A stretch of 64,000 nt of DNA from Acidianus manzaensis (GCF_002116695.1 NZ_CP020477.1:917501-981500), one strand, 5' to 3'; counted from the stretch's first letter, positions 1 through 9,750 are shown. Translations and numbers: made by a program. The notes: generated by a model not told the origin, from the letters alone.

Positions 1-147
1 CACATGAGTTTAGCGTTAGTAGGCACAGAAGTAGAAAACATAGATAATCCAATAGAAGTAGCACACATAGTACGTTCGCATGATGCTTGCATGGTATGTA
101 ATGTTCATTTCTTTGATAATAAAGAAAAAATGGTATTAAAACTTTAA
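1..147 (+). CDS. [NiFe] hydrogenase large subunit, C-terminal fragment
   Basis: The reading frame is open from the window edge and ends in TAA; only the last 48 residues are visible. It contains D-A-C-M-V-C-N-V-H, the canonical DxCxxCxxH motif that supplies two cysteine ligands to the Ni-Fe centre. The preceding VAHIVRSH matches the family's R-S-F/H stretch. Twelve residues follow the final His, which fits a C-terminal peptide removed by a maturation protease; such a protease is encoded at 2547-3074. The gene is therefore the catalytic subunit of an uptake-type hydrogenase whose other genes lie upstream of the window. The subgroup cannot be judged from this fragment. Confidence 0.9.
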   Translation, partial: HMSLALVGTEVENIDNPIEVAHIVRSHDACMVCNVHFFDNKEKMVLKL

Positions 148-283
148 AAATCTATGCTATAAAATCAGTTAATTAACCACTAATAGCAGAAAACTCTATT
201 GAAAGAGAAAATTAGTAAAGGGATTATTACTATTTAGACGAAAGATATAAAAAAGTGAAAAAAAGAAATAAACAAGGAGAATA

Positions 284-661
284 TTGCTTAGTGAATTGAT
301 TGCTTTAGAAGAAATACAAATTTCTCCTAAGAAAATTGATGAAATAAAAATAAAAGAAATAGATGTGCAAAAACTCATGTCAAAAGGTTACATTAAAGAA
401 GAAAACGGATTCCTATATATTACAGAGGAGGGAATAAAAAGACTCTCAGAACTATATGGTCTACTTGATACGCTTCAAAGGATATATATAGATCTTTCAT
501 ATGGTAATAAAATAAAAATTACAGATTTTGACGTTAAGGAGATAGAAAAACTTAAAAATGAAGGATTAATAGAAATTAAAAATGAAGATATAGTTATAAC
601 ATTTGAAGGAATAAAAACTGTTGCACAAAGAATAGCCGAAAAAATGGCTAGAGGACATTAA
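284..661 (+). CDS. small protein with tandem winged-helix-like repeats
   Basis: This 125-residue acidic/basic protein starts with TTG: an in-frame stop lies at 269-271 and AAGGAGA sits at 274-280, which fixes the start. Two similar halves are visible, each with a short helix, a K-x-G-Y/L-I turn, a beta-hairpin and T-x-E-G-I-K (about residues 28-55 and 88-115), as in winged-helix wings followed by the last helix. There is no membrane segment or cysteine. It lies between the hydrogenase large subunit and a degenerate paralogue of it, so a role in the hydrogenase locus (regulator or assembly factor) is an inference from position only. I do not recognise the family. Confidence 0.7.
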   Translation: MLSELIALEEIQISPKKIDEIKIKEIDVQKLMSKGYIKEENGFLYITEEGIKRLSELYGLLDTLQRIYIDLSYGNKIKITDFDVKEIEKLKNEGLIEIKNEDIVITFEGIKTVAQRIAEKMARGH

Positions 662-689
662 ACTTAACATAACAAAACGATTCAAAAAA

Positions 690-1844
690 TTAACAAAAAC
701 CTCCTATCCTTTTCTTAAGAATCATTTTATCCTTTTCATAAACCTTTACCTCAGTTACAAAACAAGAATCTAAAGAACTAACAGCTAAAGACAATTCCCA
801 AGGATTTTTAGGATCTATTGGAATACCTTCTACAGCCTTCTCTAAAGCTCCACCGGGAGAAGCATTAAAAGTAGTAGGTTGTATTATGCTATAATTACTA
901 ACTTTATAATCTTCGTCAATAGAAACCTTATGAATTAATGAACCCCTTATTGATTCAACAATACCGATTCCTGTACCTTTATTTACTTTAAATTCATCTG
1001 AATAATAATCTAAGTCAGAAAACATTTTCAAAAGATATGCTATTACTCTAATTCTACTTAGTTCTCTCAATAGAGGAGAAGGGCCATATTTATTATGTAA
1101 ATTCTTAACCATTTTATCGAAAGTTAAGGCTTGAGCTAATGGGCCTACTTCAACATAAGTTCCATTATACAGCACATAAGTTCCAAAATCTGATAAATAT
1201 TCTAGGTTAAAATTGCCTAAAAAAGGAAAGCCTATCACTAAATAATTATCTATCCCAGCTCGTCTTAAAGGTACATCTTTCAATAACTTTAGATCACCTT
1301 TCAACTCACTAATTTCAGTCAAATTTAGAAAACTATCCAAATCCATTCCTATAACTTCTTTTTCAAATCCAGAAATTATACTTAATATCTCATCTTTCCT
1401 TATTGAAATTTTTTTATTAGACAAATAGTCAATTGATGGCCATTTTCCTCCAATCTTTTCCATTAATCCCTTTATTTCTCTTGATAATTTTGAAATTCTT
1501 GCAAATTTTTGTCCAGACGGAAATTGATACTCTACACCACCTAAGTAAGGAAACCAATAAACATAAGGATGTCTTAAATGACTTTCTATAATTTCCAGCA
1601 TTACCATATATTTTGATGCTTCAAGATTAGTTGAACTAACTGCATTAGCGTAAGCATAAACGTGAGATTGTGCACAAGTAGCTAATACTCTAGGTATTAT
1701 ATTATAAAGACTCCTAGCATCTTTGTTCAAAAACATTTTTTCATAATTTCTTAATTTATTTCCAGAAGATTTAGCATTTATTACCTTACCTCCTTCCACA
1801 TAAACTTCTAAATCTATAACTTCCAAATCTAACGGATTTAACAC
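690..1844 (-). CDS. degenerate [NiFe] hydrogenase large-subunit paralogue
   Basis: This 384-residue protein starts with GTG about 25 bp after an AT-rich TATA-like stretch. Hydrogenase large-subunit features are clear: the R-x-x-x-x-C-x-x-x-H segment near residues 52-61, E-S-I-R-G-S-L-I-H in the middle of the C-terminal half, Q-P-T-T-F-N-A-S-P, and a D-S-C motif at 359-361. The ligand set is broken. In the N-terminal motif the first Cys is Leu54 (only Cys57 remains), and in the C-terminal motif the second Cys is Thr364 and the His is Lys367. Two of four Ni-Fe cysteines are therefore missing, so it should not hold a normal active site. It runs opposite to its neighbours. It may be a scaffold, a decoy or a cofactor-assembly partner; the frame is intact, so it is probably not a pseudogene. 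Confidence 0.85.
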   Translation of the reverse strand: MLNPLDLEVIDLEVYVEGGKVINAKSSGNKLRNYEKMFLNKDARSLYNIIPRVLATCAQSHVYAYANAVSSTNLEASKYMVMLEIIESHLRHPYVYWFPYLGGVEYQFPSGQKFARISKLSREIKGLMEKIGGKWPSIDYLSNKKISIRKDEILSIISGFEKEVIGMDLDSFLNLTEISELKGDLKLLKDVPLRRAGIDNYLVIGFPFLGNFNLEYLSDFGTYVLYNGTYVEVGPLAQALTFDKMVKNLHNKYGPSPLLRELSRIRVIAYLLKMFSDLDYYSDEFKVNKGTGIGIVESIRGSLIHKVSIDEDYKVSNYSIIQPTTFNASPGGALEKAVEGIPIDPKNPWELSLAVSSLDSCFVTEVKVYEKDKMILKKRIGGFC

Positions 1845-1945
1845 AATTAAAATTACTTCTTATAGTTTTTAACTTTATTCTTTATGATTAATTTATTACC
1901 CTACTTTAGAAAAGCTTATAATATTAAACAAAAAATAGGATATTG

Positions 1946-2179
1946 ATGTGCTTAAGCTTTCCTGCAAAGGTAGTTGATATACAAGACTTAATAGTATTCG
2001 TAGACTATGGAAATAATACAATAGAGCCAGTAATAAATAATATGGTAGATGACTTAAATCCTGGAGACTATGTAGTAATAAGTTATGGCATGATAATACA
2101 AAAAATATCTAAAGAAGAATATGATGAAATGATAAAATACGAAACAGAAATGGCAAAGGTGCTAGCTAATAATGAGTGA
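1946..2179 (+). CDS. hypC: hydrogenase maturation chaperone HypC
   Basis: This small beta-barrel HypC/HupF-family protein of 77 residues carries the Fe(CN)2CO group to the hydrogenase large subunit together with HypD. The family needs Met-Cys at the N-terminus so that Cys is exposed after Met removal. The ATG at 1946 gives M-C-L-S-F-P-A-K-V, so I choose it over the TTG one codon upstream. The TATA-like AGCTTATAATA at 1912-1922 puts transcription initiation close to this ATG, consistent with a leaderless message. The stop overlaps the next hypC-like gene by 8 nt, so the two are co-translated. Confidence 0.9.
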   Translation: MCLSFPAKVVDIQDLIVFVDYGNNTIEPVINNMVDDLNPGDYVVISYGMIIQKISKEEYDEMIKYETEMAKVLANNE

Positions 2180-2402
2180 ATACGATCCTTATGATATGGC
2201 ATTAATAGGAAAAATTATTAAAATAGAAAAAAATACTGCTCTAGTAGATTTTAACGGAATAAAAAGAGATATAGAATTAGGACTAGTTGAAGCTAAAGAA
2301 GGAGATTATATACTAGTACATGCAGGATACGCAATAAAAGTAATAGATGAGAAAGACATGACTGATAATATTAGAAAAATCATTAATAAGCTAAATGAAT
2401 AA
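2172..2402 (+). CDS. second HypC-like protein without the N-terminal Cys
   Basis: This 76-residue HypC-fold protein has I-G-K-I-I-K-I, A-L-V-D-F-N-G, G-D-Y-I-L-V-H-A-G-Y-A-I-K-V, all typical of the HypC OB-like barrel. It begins M-S-E-Y-D-P and contains no cysteine, so the catalytic Met-Cys of HypC is absent. The start codon overlaps the end of hypC by 8 nt. By family knowledge it cannot form the usual HypC-HypD thiol link. A partner or regulatory subunit for HypC, or a chaperone for the degenerate large subunit next door, is an inference from context. Confidence 0.8.
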   Translation: MSEYDPYDMALIGKIIKIEKNTALVDFNGIKRDIELGLVEAKEGDYILVHAGYAIKVIDEKDMTDNIRKIINKLNE

Positions 2403-2546
2403 TATACATCCATTCTAACAGTAAAAATTAATTTATAAACAATACTTTTCTCTATCATAATAATAGTTAAATACAATATATAACTTAGTTAAATAAAGAT
2501 AAATTTGAATATAAAATTTAAATGCGATAACTACTAGTTAAAAATT

Positions 2547-3074
2547 ATGAGAATATTAATAGCAGGAATAGGAAACATATTTTCTAAAGATGATGGATGT
2601 GGAAGTTATGTTGCACAAGCATTACAAGGATGCATTAATGGAGTTGACATTATAGATTTCGGTACAGGAGGATTACAAATAATTGATAAAATGCTAGAAT
2701 ACGATTTTATAATCTTCATAGATGCAGGAGATATAGAAAAAGATGTTCAAATGCTTGAAATAAACGAAAATGCATTAGACTCCGATGAATTAGTACAAAC
2801 AGTGTTAACAATGTCACTTGGAAGCTCGCATGGAATAACATTAGATGATATACTAACAATATTTAAAATTAGAAAATTTTCTGGTAAAATTATATTCATT
2901 TTATGCAAGCCTTATTCATTAGATCTAGGATTAGGATTAACAGAACAGTGTAAAGAAAATGCGATAAAAACAATAAGAGAACTAAATAAATTTCTCAGAG
3001 AAAATTTTGAAATTGCAATAGATACAAATAAGGCAGAAAAAAACTTAGAAAAAATTCTGGAAAAAATAACATAA
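2547..3074 (+). CDS. hydrogenase maturation protease (HyaD/HybD, peptidase M52)
   Basis: This 175-residue endopeptidase removes the C-terminal peptide of the hydrogenase large subunit after nickel insertion. The N-terminus shows G-I-G-N-I-F-S-K-D-D-G-x-G, the M52 hallmark. Expected metal-sensing residues are visible as Asp16 (Glu16 in E. coli HybD), Asp59 in F-I-D-A-G-D and His95 in S-S-H-G. Family length is about 150-165 residues, and the extra 15 or so at the end are charged. It sits 145 bp after the hypC pair, with an AT-rich promoter (ATTTAAATG near 2518) of its own. Its likely substrate is the large subunit at 1-147, since the paralogue at 690-1844 lacks the recognition motif. Confidence 0.88.
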   Translation: MRILIAGIGNIFSKDDGCGSYVAQALQGCINGVDIIDFGTGGLQIIDKMLEYDFIIFIDAGDIEKDVQMLEINENALDSDELVQTVLTMSLGSSHGITLDDILTIFKIRKFSGKIIFILCKPYSLDLGLGLTEQCKENAIKTIRELNKFLRENFEIAIDTNKAEKNLEKILEKIT

Positions 3075-3627
3075 TACACTAGATATTGCTTTTCTCATAC
3101 TATATTTTCAAAAATTTGTATTTTACTTTAGTATAATTATATGGATAATTTCTATTTTATTATAGTAAGAGTCGGTAATTACTACAATTTACTCTAACTA
3201 GAAGAATTCGTAAGAGATTCGAGTTAGAAATACTTCATAGTGTAGAGTCCTTGAACTCTTTTTATAGTATTAAGAATATCCATTTCTATTACATAGAAAA
3301 GAGGAAATCACTATGGGAATAGTGTGCAGTTTCGTTAGCAGTATTATCTAAAAAGTTTCAAATTTACGAAAAAAGGAATCTAGACTTTCCTTATTTTCTG
3401 TTTTTAATTCTAGCAGTCTTCATTAGATTATTTTTAGCTAATATAAAAACATTGAAGTACATCTTTATTTTTAATATAAATATCATTTTAGCATAAGCCT
3501 TATTTATAATTATATTTTAATGATATCATATATTTACTTTTTAAGCGTTTCAAATTAAACGAATTTATACAATCTTCCGTTTATTCTTAAATTATATTTA
3601 TATTAGCTAGGTATATGTGAAAATAGT
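3075..3627. other. 553-bp non-coding region with hairpins
   Basis: No convincing reading frame. Inverted repeats are visible: TCTAACT near 3193-3199 pairs with AGTTAGA near 3221-3227, and CACTAT-GGGA-ATAGTG at 3309-3324 is a perfect 6-bp stem with a GGGA loop. GAGGAAATC precedes the second hairpin. This could be a structured small RNA or long untranslated region, but I cannot assign it to a known RNA family. The last 60 bp are AT-rich promoter sequence for the downstream phosphoesterase. Confidence 0.4.
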
Positions 3628-4617
3628 ATGGGATTATTTAGAAGAAAAACTCCTGATGGCGTAGACAATAAAAGTCAATTAAGAATTTTATTCACTAGTG
3701 ATTTGCACGCATCAGACATAGCTTTTAGGAAATTTTTGAATGCAGGTAAAATGTATAAGGCAGATATATTAATAATAGGAGGAGATTTAGCTGGTAAATC
3801 TCTAATTCCTATAATTGATTTAGGTGGTAGATATGAAGTAGAAGGAATGGAAGTAGGGAAAGAGGGATTAAATGAAGTGATACAAAATATAAGAGCTTCA
3901 GGAAATTACTATATTATTACTGACAAGAAAGGTTATGATGAACTAAGTAATGACAAAAAGAAAGTCGATGAAGCATTCAAAACTGCAATTCAAGAACGAT
4001 TGAAAGAATGGATACAGATAGCAGAAGAAAAATATAAGGATTACAAAAGCCCTTACGGAACAGTCCCTTTATACTTCAACCTAGGGAATGACGATCCTAT
4101 GTATATGTTCGATGTAGTTACTGAAGATGCATTATTTAAACGTACTGAAGACTTCATAATACCAATAGGCAATTTTGAAATGGTTTCATATGGTTATGTA
4201 AATCCTACTCCTTGGAATACCTATAGAGAAAAAGGCGAAGAAGAAATTTACAAAGAATTAAAAACTGTTATGAATAAAGTTAAGGATCCTTCTAAAGTAA
4301 TTTTAAACACTCATGCACCTCCATACGAAAGTAATTTAGATAACGCTCCTTTACTTGATAAAGACTTAAAACCAGTAGTCAAAGGAGGAGATATTGTTAT
4401 GACTCATGTAGGATCAAAAAGTGTAAGGAAAATTATCGAAGAATACAAGCCTGCACTAGGTATTCATGGACACATTCACGAATCTAAAGCATTTGATAAA
4501 GTAGCAGGTACGCTAGTAATAAATCCAGGTAGCGAATACTCTTCTGGTATATTCCATGGAGTTTATATTGTCCTAGAAGGAGATAAGGTAAAAACACATC
4601 AATTTATTACAGGATAA
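3628..4617 (+). CDS. calcineurin-like metallophosphoesterase
   Basis: This 329-residue protein has the binuclear metallophosphoesterase motifs in order: S-D-L-H (Asp25, His27), G-G-D (Asp53), L-G-N-D-D-P (around 150), N-T-H-A-P-P and G-H-I-H-E-S near 290. The usual GNH[D/E] is GND-D here, so the catalytic-acid His position is Asp. The segment [16 protein letters not shown] is shared with the paralogue at 8821-9750 and marks this subfamily. No signal peptide, so it is cytosolic. Substrate unknown (phosphodiester or nucleotide). It is monocistronic, with AT-rich DNA on both sides. Confidence 0.82.
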   Translation: MGLFRRKTPDGVDNKSQLRILFTSDLHASDIAFRKFLNAGKMYKADILIIGGDLAGKSLIPIIDLGGRYEVEGMEVGKEGLNEVIQNIRASGNYYIITDKKGYDELSNDKKKVDEAFKTAIQERLKEWIQIAEEKYKDYKSPYGTVPLYFNLGNDDPMYMFDVVTEDALFKRTEDFIIPIGNFEMVSYGYVNPTPWNTYREKGEEEIYKELKTVMNKVKDPSKVILNTHAPPYESNLDNAPLLDKDLKPVVKGGDIVMTHVGSKSVRKIIEEYKPALGIHGHIHESKAFDKVAGTLVINPGSEYSSGIFHGVYIVLEGDKVKTHQFITG

Positions 4618-4997
4618 TTAAGAAATTTTTCCTAAAGTAGATTAAATTATAGATTAGCATATAAGATCTGTTAAAATATTAGTATCTGATATTTTTGTTA
4701 TTACAACTTTTATATGAGTTTATCAGTAAATTTAGATAATCAACTATAAATAATAGATAATACCTTTTTCTAAATACACGTTAAAGTTTATGGTTAAATT
4801 AACTGTAATGAAAAATTATATAAAGAAAAGAAACGAGTTTTAATGAATACTGTTTATATATTTAAATTAAAACAAAGGTTATAACTTAAAATAGGTTAAA
4901 TTCTAGATACAATTAAACGTAATTTTCAAGAGATTAAATACTATTTAAGTTAAAGAATCAGTTATGTTTTTAAACTGTTCATTTACTATTTTTCCAA
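4618..4997. other. 380-bp intergenic region
   Basis: AT-rich DNA without an open frame or repeat. The only feature seen is a TATA-like TTTTTAAAC at about 4969-4977, some 25 bp before the ATG of the next permease, consistent with a leaderless transcript. Confidence 0.5.
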
Positions 4998-6599
4998 ATG
5001 GCTTCTAAAAAACTAGCTCCAAACGTATTCTTAAGGCAATCTTCAGGACTAGTTAGAGATGTAAGCCCTTGGCCATCACTATTAGCTACGTGGGCTCTGG
5101 TTACGGGAGGAGTACCAATATTAATTTTAGAATGGTTATGGTTAGGTCCAGGTGCTAATTGGCCATTAGCTTATACTATGACTTTAGTTCCTACGTTAGG
5201 AATGGCATTCCTATTTTATTTAGCCGGAGCCTCCATGCCTAGATCTGGAGGAGATTACGTATTTAACAGTAGGGCAACCCATCCTGCATTAGGATTTGCA
5301 AACTATTGGGCTCTCTTTATAGCTTTCGTATTATCTCAAGGATATTATTCCTATCTGGGAGCTTCTTGGTTAGGATATTTATTTACTGGTCTAGGAATAT
5401 ATTATCATAATTCCTTGTTTTTAAGTATAGGAGGATTTTTTGGATTAAAATTAGGAAGAATTCTGTGGGGAATAATAGTAGGTACTATAATAACTAGCTT
5501 AATAGCTATACCCGTAAGATTTCATTGGAAATTCATAGCAATAGCAGGAGCAATTAGTGTAATTACTACTATAGTAATGTTTGCTGCATTATTAATGATA
5601 AATCCTTCTTCCTTCTCTTCTTCACTAGCTTCTTTTACTGGAATCAAAGATGCTTACACAGAAGTAATTTCAAATGCATCATCAAACGGATTAACATTTG
5701 TAGGACCATTTTATGGTGCTTTATTGGCTATTCCAGCAATTTGGTATTATTACACATGGTATAATTTACCAGCATCTTGGGCAGGAGAAATGAAAAAAGT
5801 AAGATTTAACGTATTTCTTTCAATAATAGTTGGAGTAATAATGATTGCAGTATATTACATTTTATATACACAAGTAAATATAATGGCGTTCGGAGAGAAA
5901 TTTCTAACATCGTACTCGTACATTTACTGCAATGGATACTCAGATCCAGTTGTTAATTCTTTATCTTCATTAGGAACTTTTACGCCTTTTTACGCGCTCC
6001 TTGTTTTAGGAAATCCAATAATATACATATTAATGTTCATAGCAATATGGTTACCAAACTACTACAGCGGACCACCTTTAGTTCTTGGATTATCTAGATA
6101 CTTATTCTCTTGGTCATTTGATAGAATAATGCCTTCCTGGATGGCAGATGTTGACAGTAGACTAAATGCGCCTATCAAAGCTATCCTACTTATTATGGCG
6201 CTTTCTGGTATAGGAGTAGTTCTTTATGCTTACTTGCCAGTATTATCTTTAGTTGACGTAACTGTAGCCTTCGAAATAAGTTATGCCATATTTGCTATAT
6301 CAGCAGCACTAATGCCTTATATAAGGAAAGACGTTTATGAAACTACAATGATAATCAAAAAGAAAATACTAGGAATACCATTAGTTACTTTAGTAGGAGT
6401 ACCCACGTTTGCATTTTTAGTATTTGCTACGTATATTACCTGGGGAAATCCAATAATATTACCAATAAACATACCTACTATCTTGTCATTAGTCGGGATG
6501 TACGCTTCAGGATTCATAATATATTATGCAGCAAGAGCATATAATAAAAGAAAAGGAGTAGAAATTGACTTAGCATTCAAAGAAATTCCACCAGATTAA
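4998..6599 (+). CDS. APC-superfamily amino acid permease
   Basis: This 533-residue polytopic membrane protein has about 12 hydrophobic segments. It belongs to a subfamily with four intact members in this window: all share a cytosolic N-terminal F-x-R-x-S-S-G-L-V/T-R/K motif (here F-L-R-Q-S-S-G-L-V-R) and a C-terminal tail ending in I-P-P-D/E. The conserved loop S-W-S-F-D-R-I-M-P-S-W follows the eighth or ninth segment. The expected activity is proton- or cation-coupled uptake of amino acids or amines; the substrate cannot be read from the sequence. No biosynthetic or catabolic partner is adjacent. The start is supported by TTTTTAAAC about 25 bp upstream. Confidence 0.85.
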   Translation: MASKKLAPNVFLRQSSGLVRDVSPWPSLLATWALVTGGVPILILEWLWLGPGANWPLAYTMTLVPTLGMAFLFYLAGASMPRSGGDYVFNSRATHPALGFANYWALFIAFVLSQGYYSYLGASWLGYLFTGLGIYYHNSLFLSIGGFFGLKLGRILWGIIVGTIITSLIAIPVRFHWKFIAIAGAISVITTIVMFAALLMINPSSFSSSLASFTGIKDAYTEVISNASSNGLTFVGPFYGALLAIPAIWYYYTWYNLPASWAGEMKKVRFNVFLSIIVGVIMIAVYYILYTQVNIMAFGEKFLTSYSYIYCNGYSDPVVNSLSSLGTFTPFYALLVLGNPIIYILMFIAIWLPNYYSGPPLVLGLSRYLFSWSFDRIMPSWMADVDSRLNAPIKAILLIMALSGIGVVLYAYLPVLSLVDVTVAFEISYAIFAISAALMPYIRKDVYETTMIIKKKILGIPLVTLVGVPTFAFLVFATYITWGNPIILPINIPTILSLVGMYASGFIIYYAARAYNKRKGVEIDLAFKEIPPD

Positions 6600-6630
6600 A
6601 ACATTTTTTCTTTTTCTCATTTCTCTTTTA

Positions 6631-7281
<651 letters not shown>

Positions 7282-7638
7282 ATGGTTTCAAAAAAATCTA
7301 TAAACTCATACTTAATATACCCAAATTCTTCTATTCAAGATATTATAGAAAAGATGAAAGAAAATGAAATATTAATTTTAGTGGATAAATTTAAAAAACC
7401 CTTAGGTTTCATAACTAAAGATTATCTAAAAAAATTAGATTATAATGACATTGATCTAGAAAAAATTGCATACAAGACTATAGTAACTATAAAAGGAGAC
7501 GAAGATCCTATAGATTTATTAAACTTAATGGTAAGAAATAAACTAAAATTTTTAGTTAAAACAGATAATGGTAAAATAAAAGATATAATAACAGCAAGGG
7601 ATGTATTAAGGCAAATAGAGAAAGAAATAGATTTTTAA
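7282..7638 (+). CDS. CBS-domain protein
   Basis: This 118-residue soluble protein consists of two CBS motifs (about residues 10-50 and 65-115), each with the beta-alpha-beta pattern ending in G-F-I-T-K-D and I-I-T-A-R-D-V-L-R. The T-x-x-D / T-A-R-D ends are typical ribose- or phosphate-binding positions. Stand-alone CBS pairs bind adenine nucleotides or other adenosyl ligands and act as energy or metabolite sensors; the partner is unknown. The lysine-rich composition is usual for this genome. It is not in an operon. Confidence 0.82.
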   Translation: MVSKKSINSYLIYPNSSIQDIIEKMKENEILILVDKFKKPLGFITKDYLKKLDYNDIDLEKIAYKTIVTIKGDEDPIDLLNLMVRNKLKFLVKTDNGKIKDIITARDVLRQIEKEIDF

Positions 7639-7835
7639 AATGTTCAATTTTCTGATTATAAATTTCATTGTGATATAGTTTTTGGTTGAAATACCCTTGG
7701 ATCATATTTATACCTATTGTAAATAAGAAAAATTATTTCATAAAACTTTAAGTCGCCAATACGTAGTTTTAATTATTGATTTTCAATATAAAATATCTTT
7801 ATAATTGAATCTTCTTGTAAAAAATTTGAGAATCC

Positions 7836-8318
7836 TTAAATTTCATATTTTTTCATTTTTCTTACAAAAGTAATTACTTGGTATGATTCTCCAATCAAGA
7901 GACCAGCAGAAAGCATAAGCATTGAATCAAGGATTACCAATTCTAGATCATTTACTGAACCTAAAATTTCTATAGAAATTCTCCCTAAGAATAGGATTAA
8001 CCAAATGATATAAGTTACTAAACTTCTTTTATAATATAATTCCGAATTTTTATAGAATACTGTGGCTTTCCCTAATTTCAATCCAATAAGTACTCCAAAA
8101 ATTATAGAAAAAATAAGAAACAATAAGAAGATATAAATAGGAAAAAGAAATAAATCAGAAAAAGCTAAAAAAGCACCAAGTAATAAATATAAGATTGGTC
8201 TTAAAAATAATTTGCCTAGCTTATATTTTCTTCCTCTAATACTCCTTAGTGAACTAAGAAAAATTATTACTGCAAATACAGCTAAATAAATGTCTGTTAA
8301 TTGAGTAGAATTTATCAT
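7836..8318 (-). CDS. four-to-five-helix membrane protein (CcdC/DUF1453-like)
   Basis: This 160-residue integral membrane protein has hydrophobic segments near residues 9-25, 43-60, 62-85, 103-122 and 128-148. The sequence S-I-R-G-R-K-Y-K-L-G-K-L-F-L-R-P-I-L-Y after the first segment resembles the CcdC/DUF1453 family, but I am not certain of the match. Its promoter carries a 17-bp palindrome (8358-8374) shared with the ABC-exporter promoter at 12.67 kb, so both loci may answer to the same regulator. No catalytic residues recognised. Confidence 0.65.
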   Translation of the reverse strand: MINSTQLTDIYLAVFAVIIFLSSLRSIRGRKYKLGKLFLRPILYLLLGAFLAFSDLFLFPIYIFLLFLIFSIIFGVLIGLKLGKATVFYKNSELYYKRSLVTYIIWLILFLGRISIEILGSVNDLELVILDSMLMLSAGLLIGESYQVITFVRKMKKYEI

Positions 8319-8357
8319 AACAAAAAATGAGGAAAGAAAGTTAAAAATGAAAAAGAA

Positions 8358-8374
8358 AGTTCATAAATTGAACT
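8358..8374. promoter_or_regulatory. palindromic operator candidate AGTTCA-n5-TGAACT
   Basis: The sequence AGTTCATAAATTGAACT differs at one base from AGTTCAAAAATTGAACT at 12665-12681. Here it lies about 40 bp before the ATG at 8318 and about 10 bp upstream of a TATA-like TTTTTAAC (8340-8347), the same spacing as at the second site. This is probably the binding site of a dimeric winged-helix regulator. Confidence 0.6.
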
Positions 8375-8792
8375 CTTTGAATAATCATATAATGTGCATA
8401 ACTTAGCAAATATATCAAGTGTTCTATAATTTAGTGAGCATATATTCCTCTACTTTTAATGGGAAGTTTTATATGATTATTGATTCGATATGACACTTTT
8501 ACTTTTTTACAAAAGTCGATTTATTTTAAAAATATCTTTTATCTACTAAAATATCAACTATTATAGATATATCTATTAGGAAAATATTCTTTAATTTTGA
8601 AATAAAATAGTATAATTGAAGAATTGGACCTGAAAAACGAGGTATATTTACTATTTATCGTAAAAAAAGTATAAATCTGATGATTTATGTTATCATATTT
8701 AATTACTATTCCAAAAAATATATTAAAGTACAAGTATAAATAAACATATTTATTCATACTTAAATGTTCTTATCTTATTTAATAAAAAAAGA

Positions 8793-8800
8793 TTATATAG
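8793..8800 (+). promoter_or_regulatory. TATA box fixing the start at 8821
   Basis: TTATATAG centred about 25 bp before the ATG at 8821 predicts a leaderless transcript starting at or next to that ATG. It lies inside the longer frame that could open at 8764, so that upstream ATG would not be transcribed. Confidence 0.65.
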
Positions 8801-8820
8801 ACATTTTTTGTTTTGATTTT

Positions 8821-9750
8821 ATGGGACTTCAAACAAAAATTCTTTTCGTTTCTGATATTCATGGTTCTGAAGTGGTATTCAAGAAGGCTTTGAATGCTTC
8901 TAAAATGTTTTCTACAAATTATCTTATATTTGGAGGAGACATATTCTCTAAAGATTTCATTCTAATTCTTAAAAAAGGGAATATACTGCTTACTGATGAT
9001 AAAGAAGTATCATTAAATGAATTAGAAGAAAATTATAAGACTAAAGGAATAGCTCCTCTCTTCTTTGAGTCAAAGGACGAGATAGATGAATTTATAAAAA
9101 ATCAAAATTTTAGGAAAGAAAAGATCTTGGATTTTGTAAAAGGACAAGCGGATGATTGGATAAAAATTTACGAAGAAAAAACTCGTAATTCAGACGTAAA
9201 AGTAATCTGGAATTTAGGTAACGATGATCCTTTGGAATTAGATGATTATCTTAAAGAACATGGAATTGATATATCAGAAGATAAAATTTTAGAAATTGGC
9301 AACGATTATCTTTTAGTCAGTTGTGGTTACGTTAATCCTACTCCTTGGAACACTTACAGAGAATTACCTGATACTACATTATATAATAAGATAAAGGATA
9401 AGTTGAAAAAAGTTGAAAATCCAGAATATGCAATATTTAATTTTCATGCACCACCATTCAATACAAAACTAGATTTAGCTGAAATTAATAACAAAAGAGT
9501 TCACGTAGGTTCACAAACCGTAAGAAAAATAATAGAAGAATATAATCCATTATTAGGTTTACACGGGCATATTCATGAATCTTCTGCTACTGACAAAATA
9601 GGGAATACAAAAATAGTCAATCCTGGTAGTTCTTATAAAGATGGAATATTAAACTATTCCATAATTTTATTGGAAAAAGAAAGTAAAGGATTTGGTAGAG
9701 TATTTTTCAAAAAATCTGAAGTAAAAGGAATATCATTAGGTAGAGGATAA
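8821..9750 (+). CDS. calcineurin-like metallophosphoesterase, second paralogue
   Basis: This 309-residue paralogue of the protein at 3628-4617 has the same motif order: S-D-I-H, G-G-D-I, L-G-N-D-D-P, N-F-H-A-P-P, G-L-H-G-H-I-H-E-S, and the shared [11 protein letters not shown] segment. The start M-G-L-Q-T matches the paralogue's M-G-L-F and the internal TATA box at 8793. The Asp in place of His in the GNH motif is conserved in both copies, so it is a property of the subfamily. The stop codon abuts the ATG of the next gene (TAAATG), so the two are translated together. Confidence 0.82.
   Translation: MGLQTKILFVSDIHGSEVVFKKALNASKMFSTNYLIFGGDIFSKDFILILKKGNILLTDDKEVSLNELEENYKTKGIAPLFFESKDEIDEFIKNQNFRKEKILDFVKGQADDWIKIYEEKTRNSDVKVIWNLGNDDPLELDDYLKEHGIDISEDKILEIGNDYLLVSCGYVNPTPWNTYRELPDTTLYNKIKDKLKKVENPEYAIFNFHAPPFNTKLDLAEINNKRVHVGSQTVRKIIEEYNPLLGLHGHIHESSATDKIGNTKIVNPGSSYKDGILNYSIILLEKESKGFGRVFFKKSEVKGISLGRG

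Larger units (their letters stand above)
8319..8820. other. 500-bp non-coding divergent region
   Basis: Contains the palindrome at 8358-8374 and the promoter of the second phosphoesterase. A 67-codon frame on the reverse strand (8554-8757) has low-complexity Tyr/Asn/Ile composition and no ribosome-binding site, so I do not count it as a gene. TTATATAG at 8793-8800 is the TATA box of the gene starting at 8821. Confidence 0.5.

Noticed and set aside
8554..8757. 67-codon reverse-strand frame
   Set aside because: Low-complexity Tyr/Asn/Ile composition, no TATA box or ribosome-binding site, no recognisable domain.
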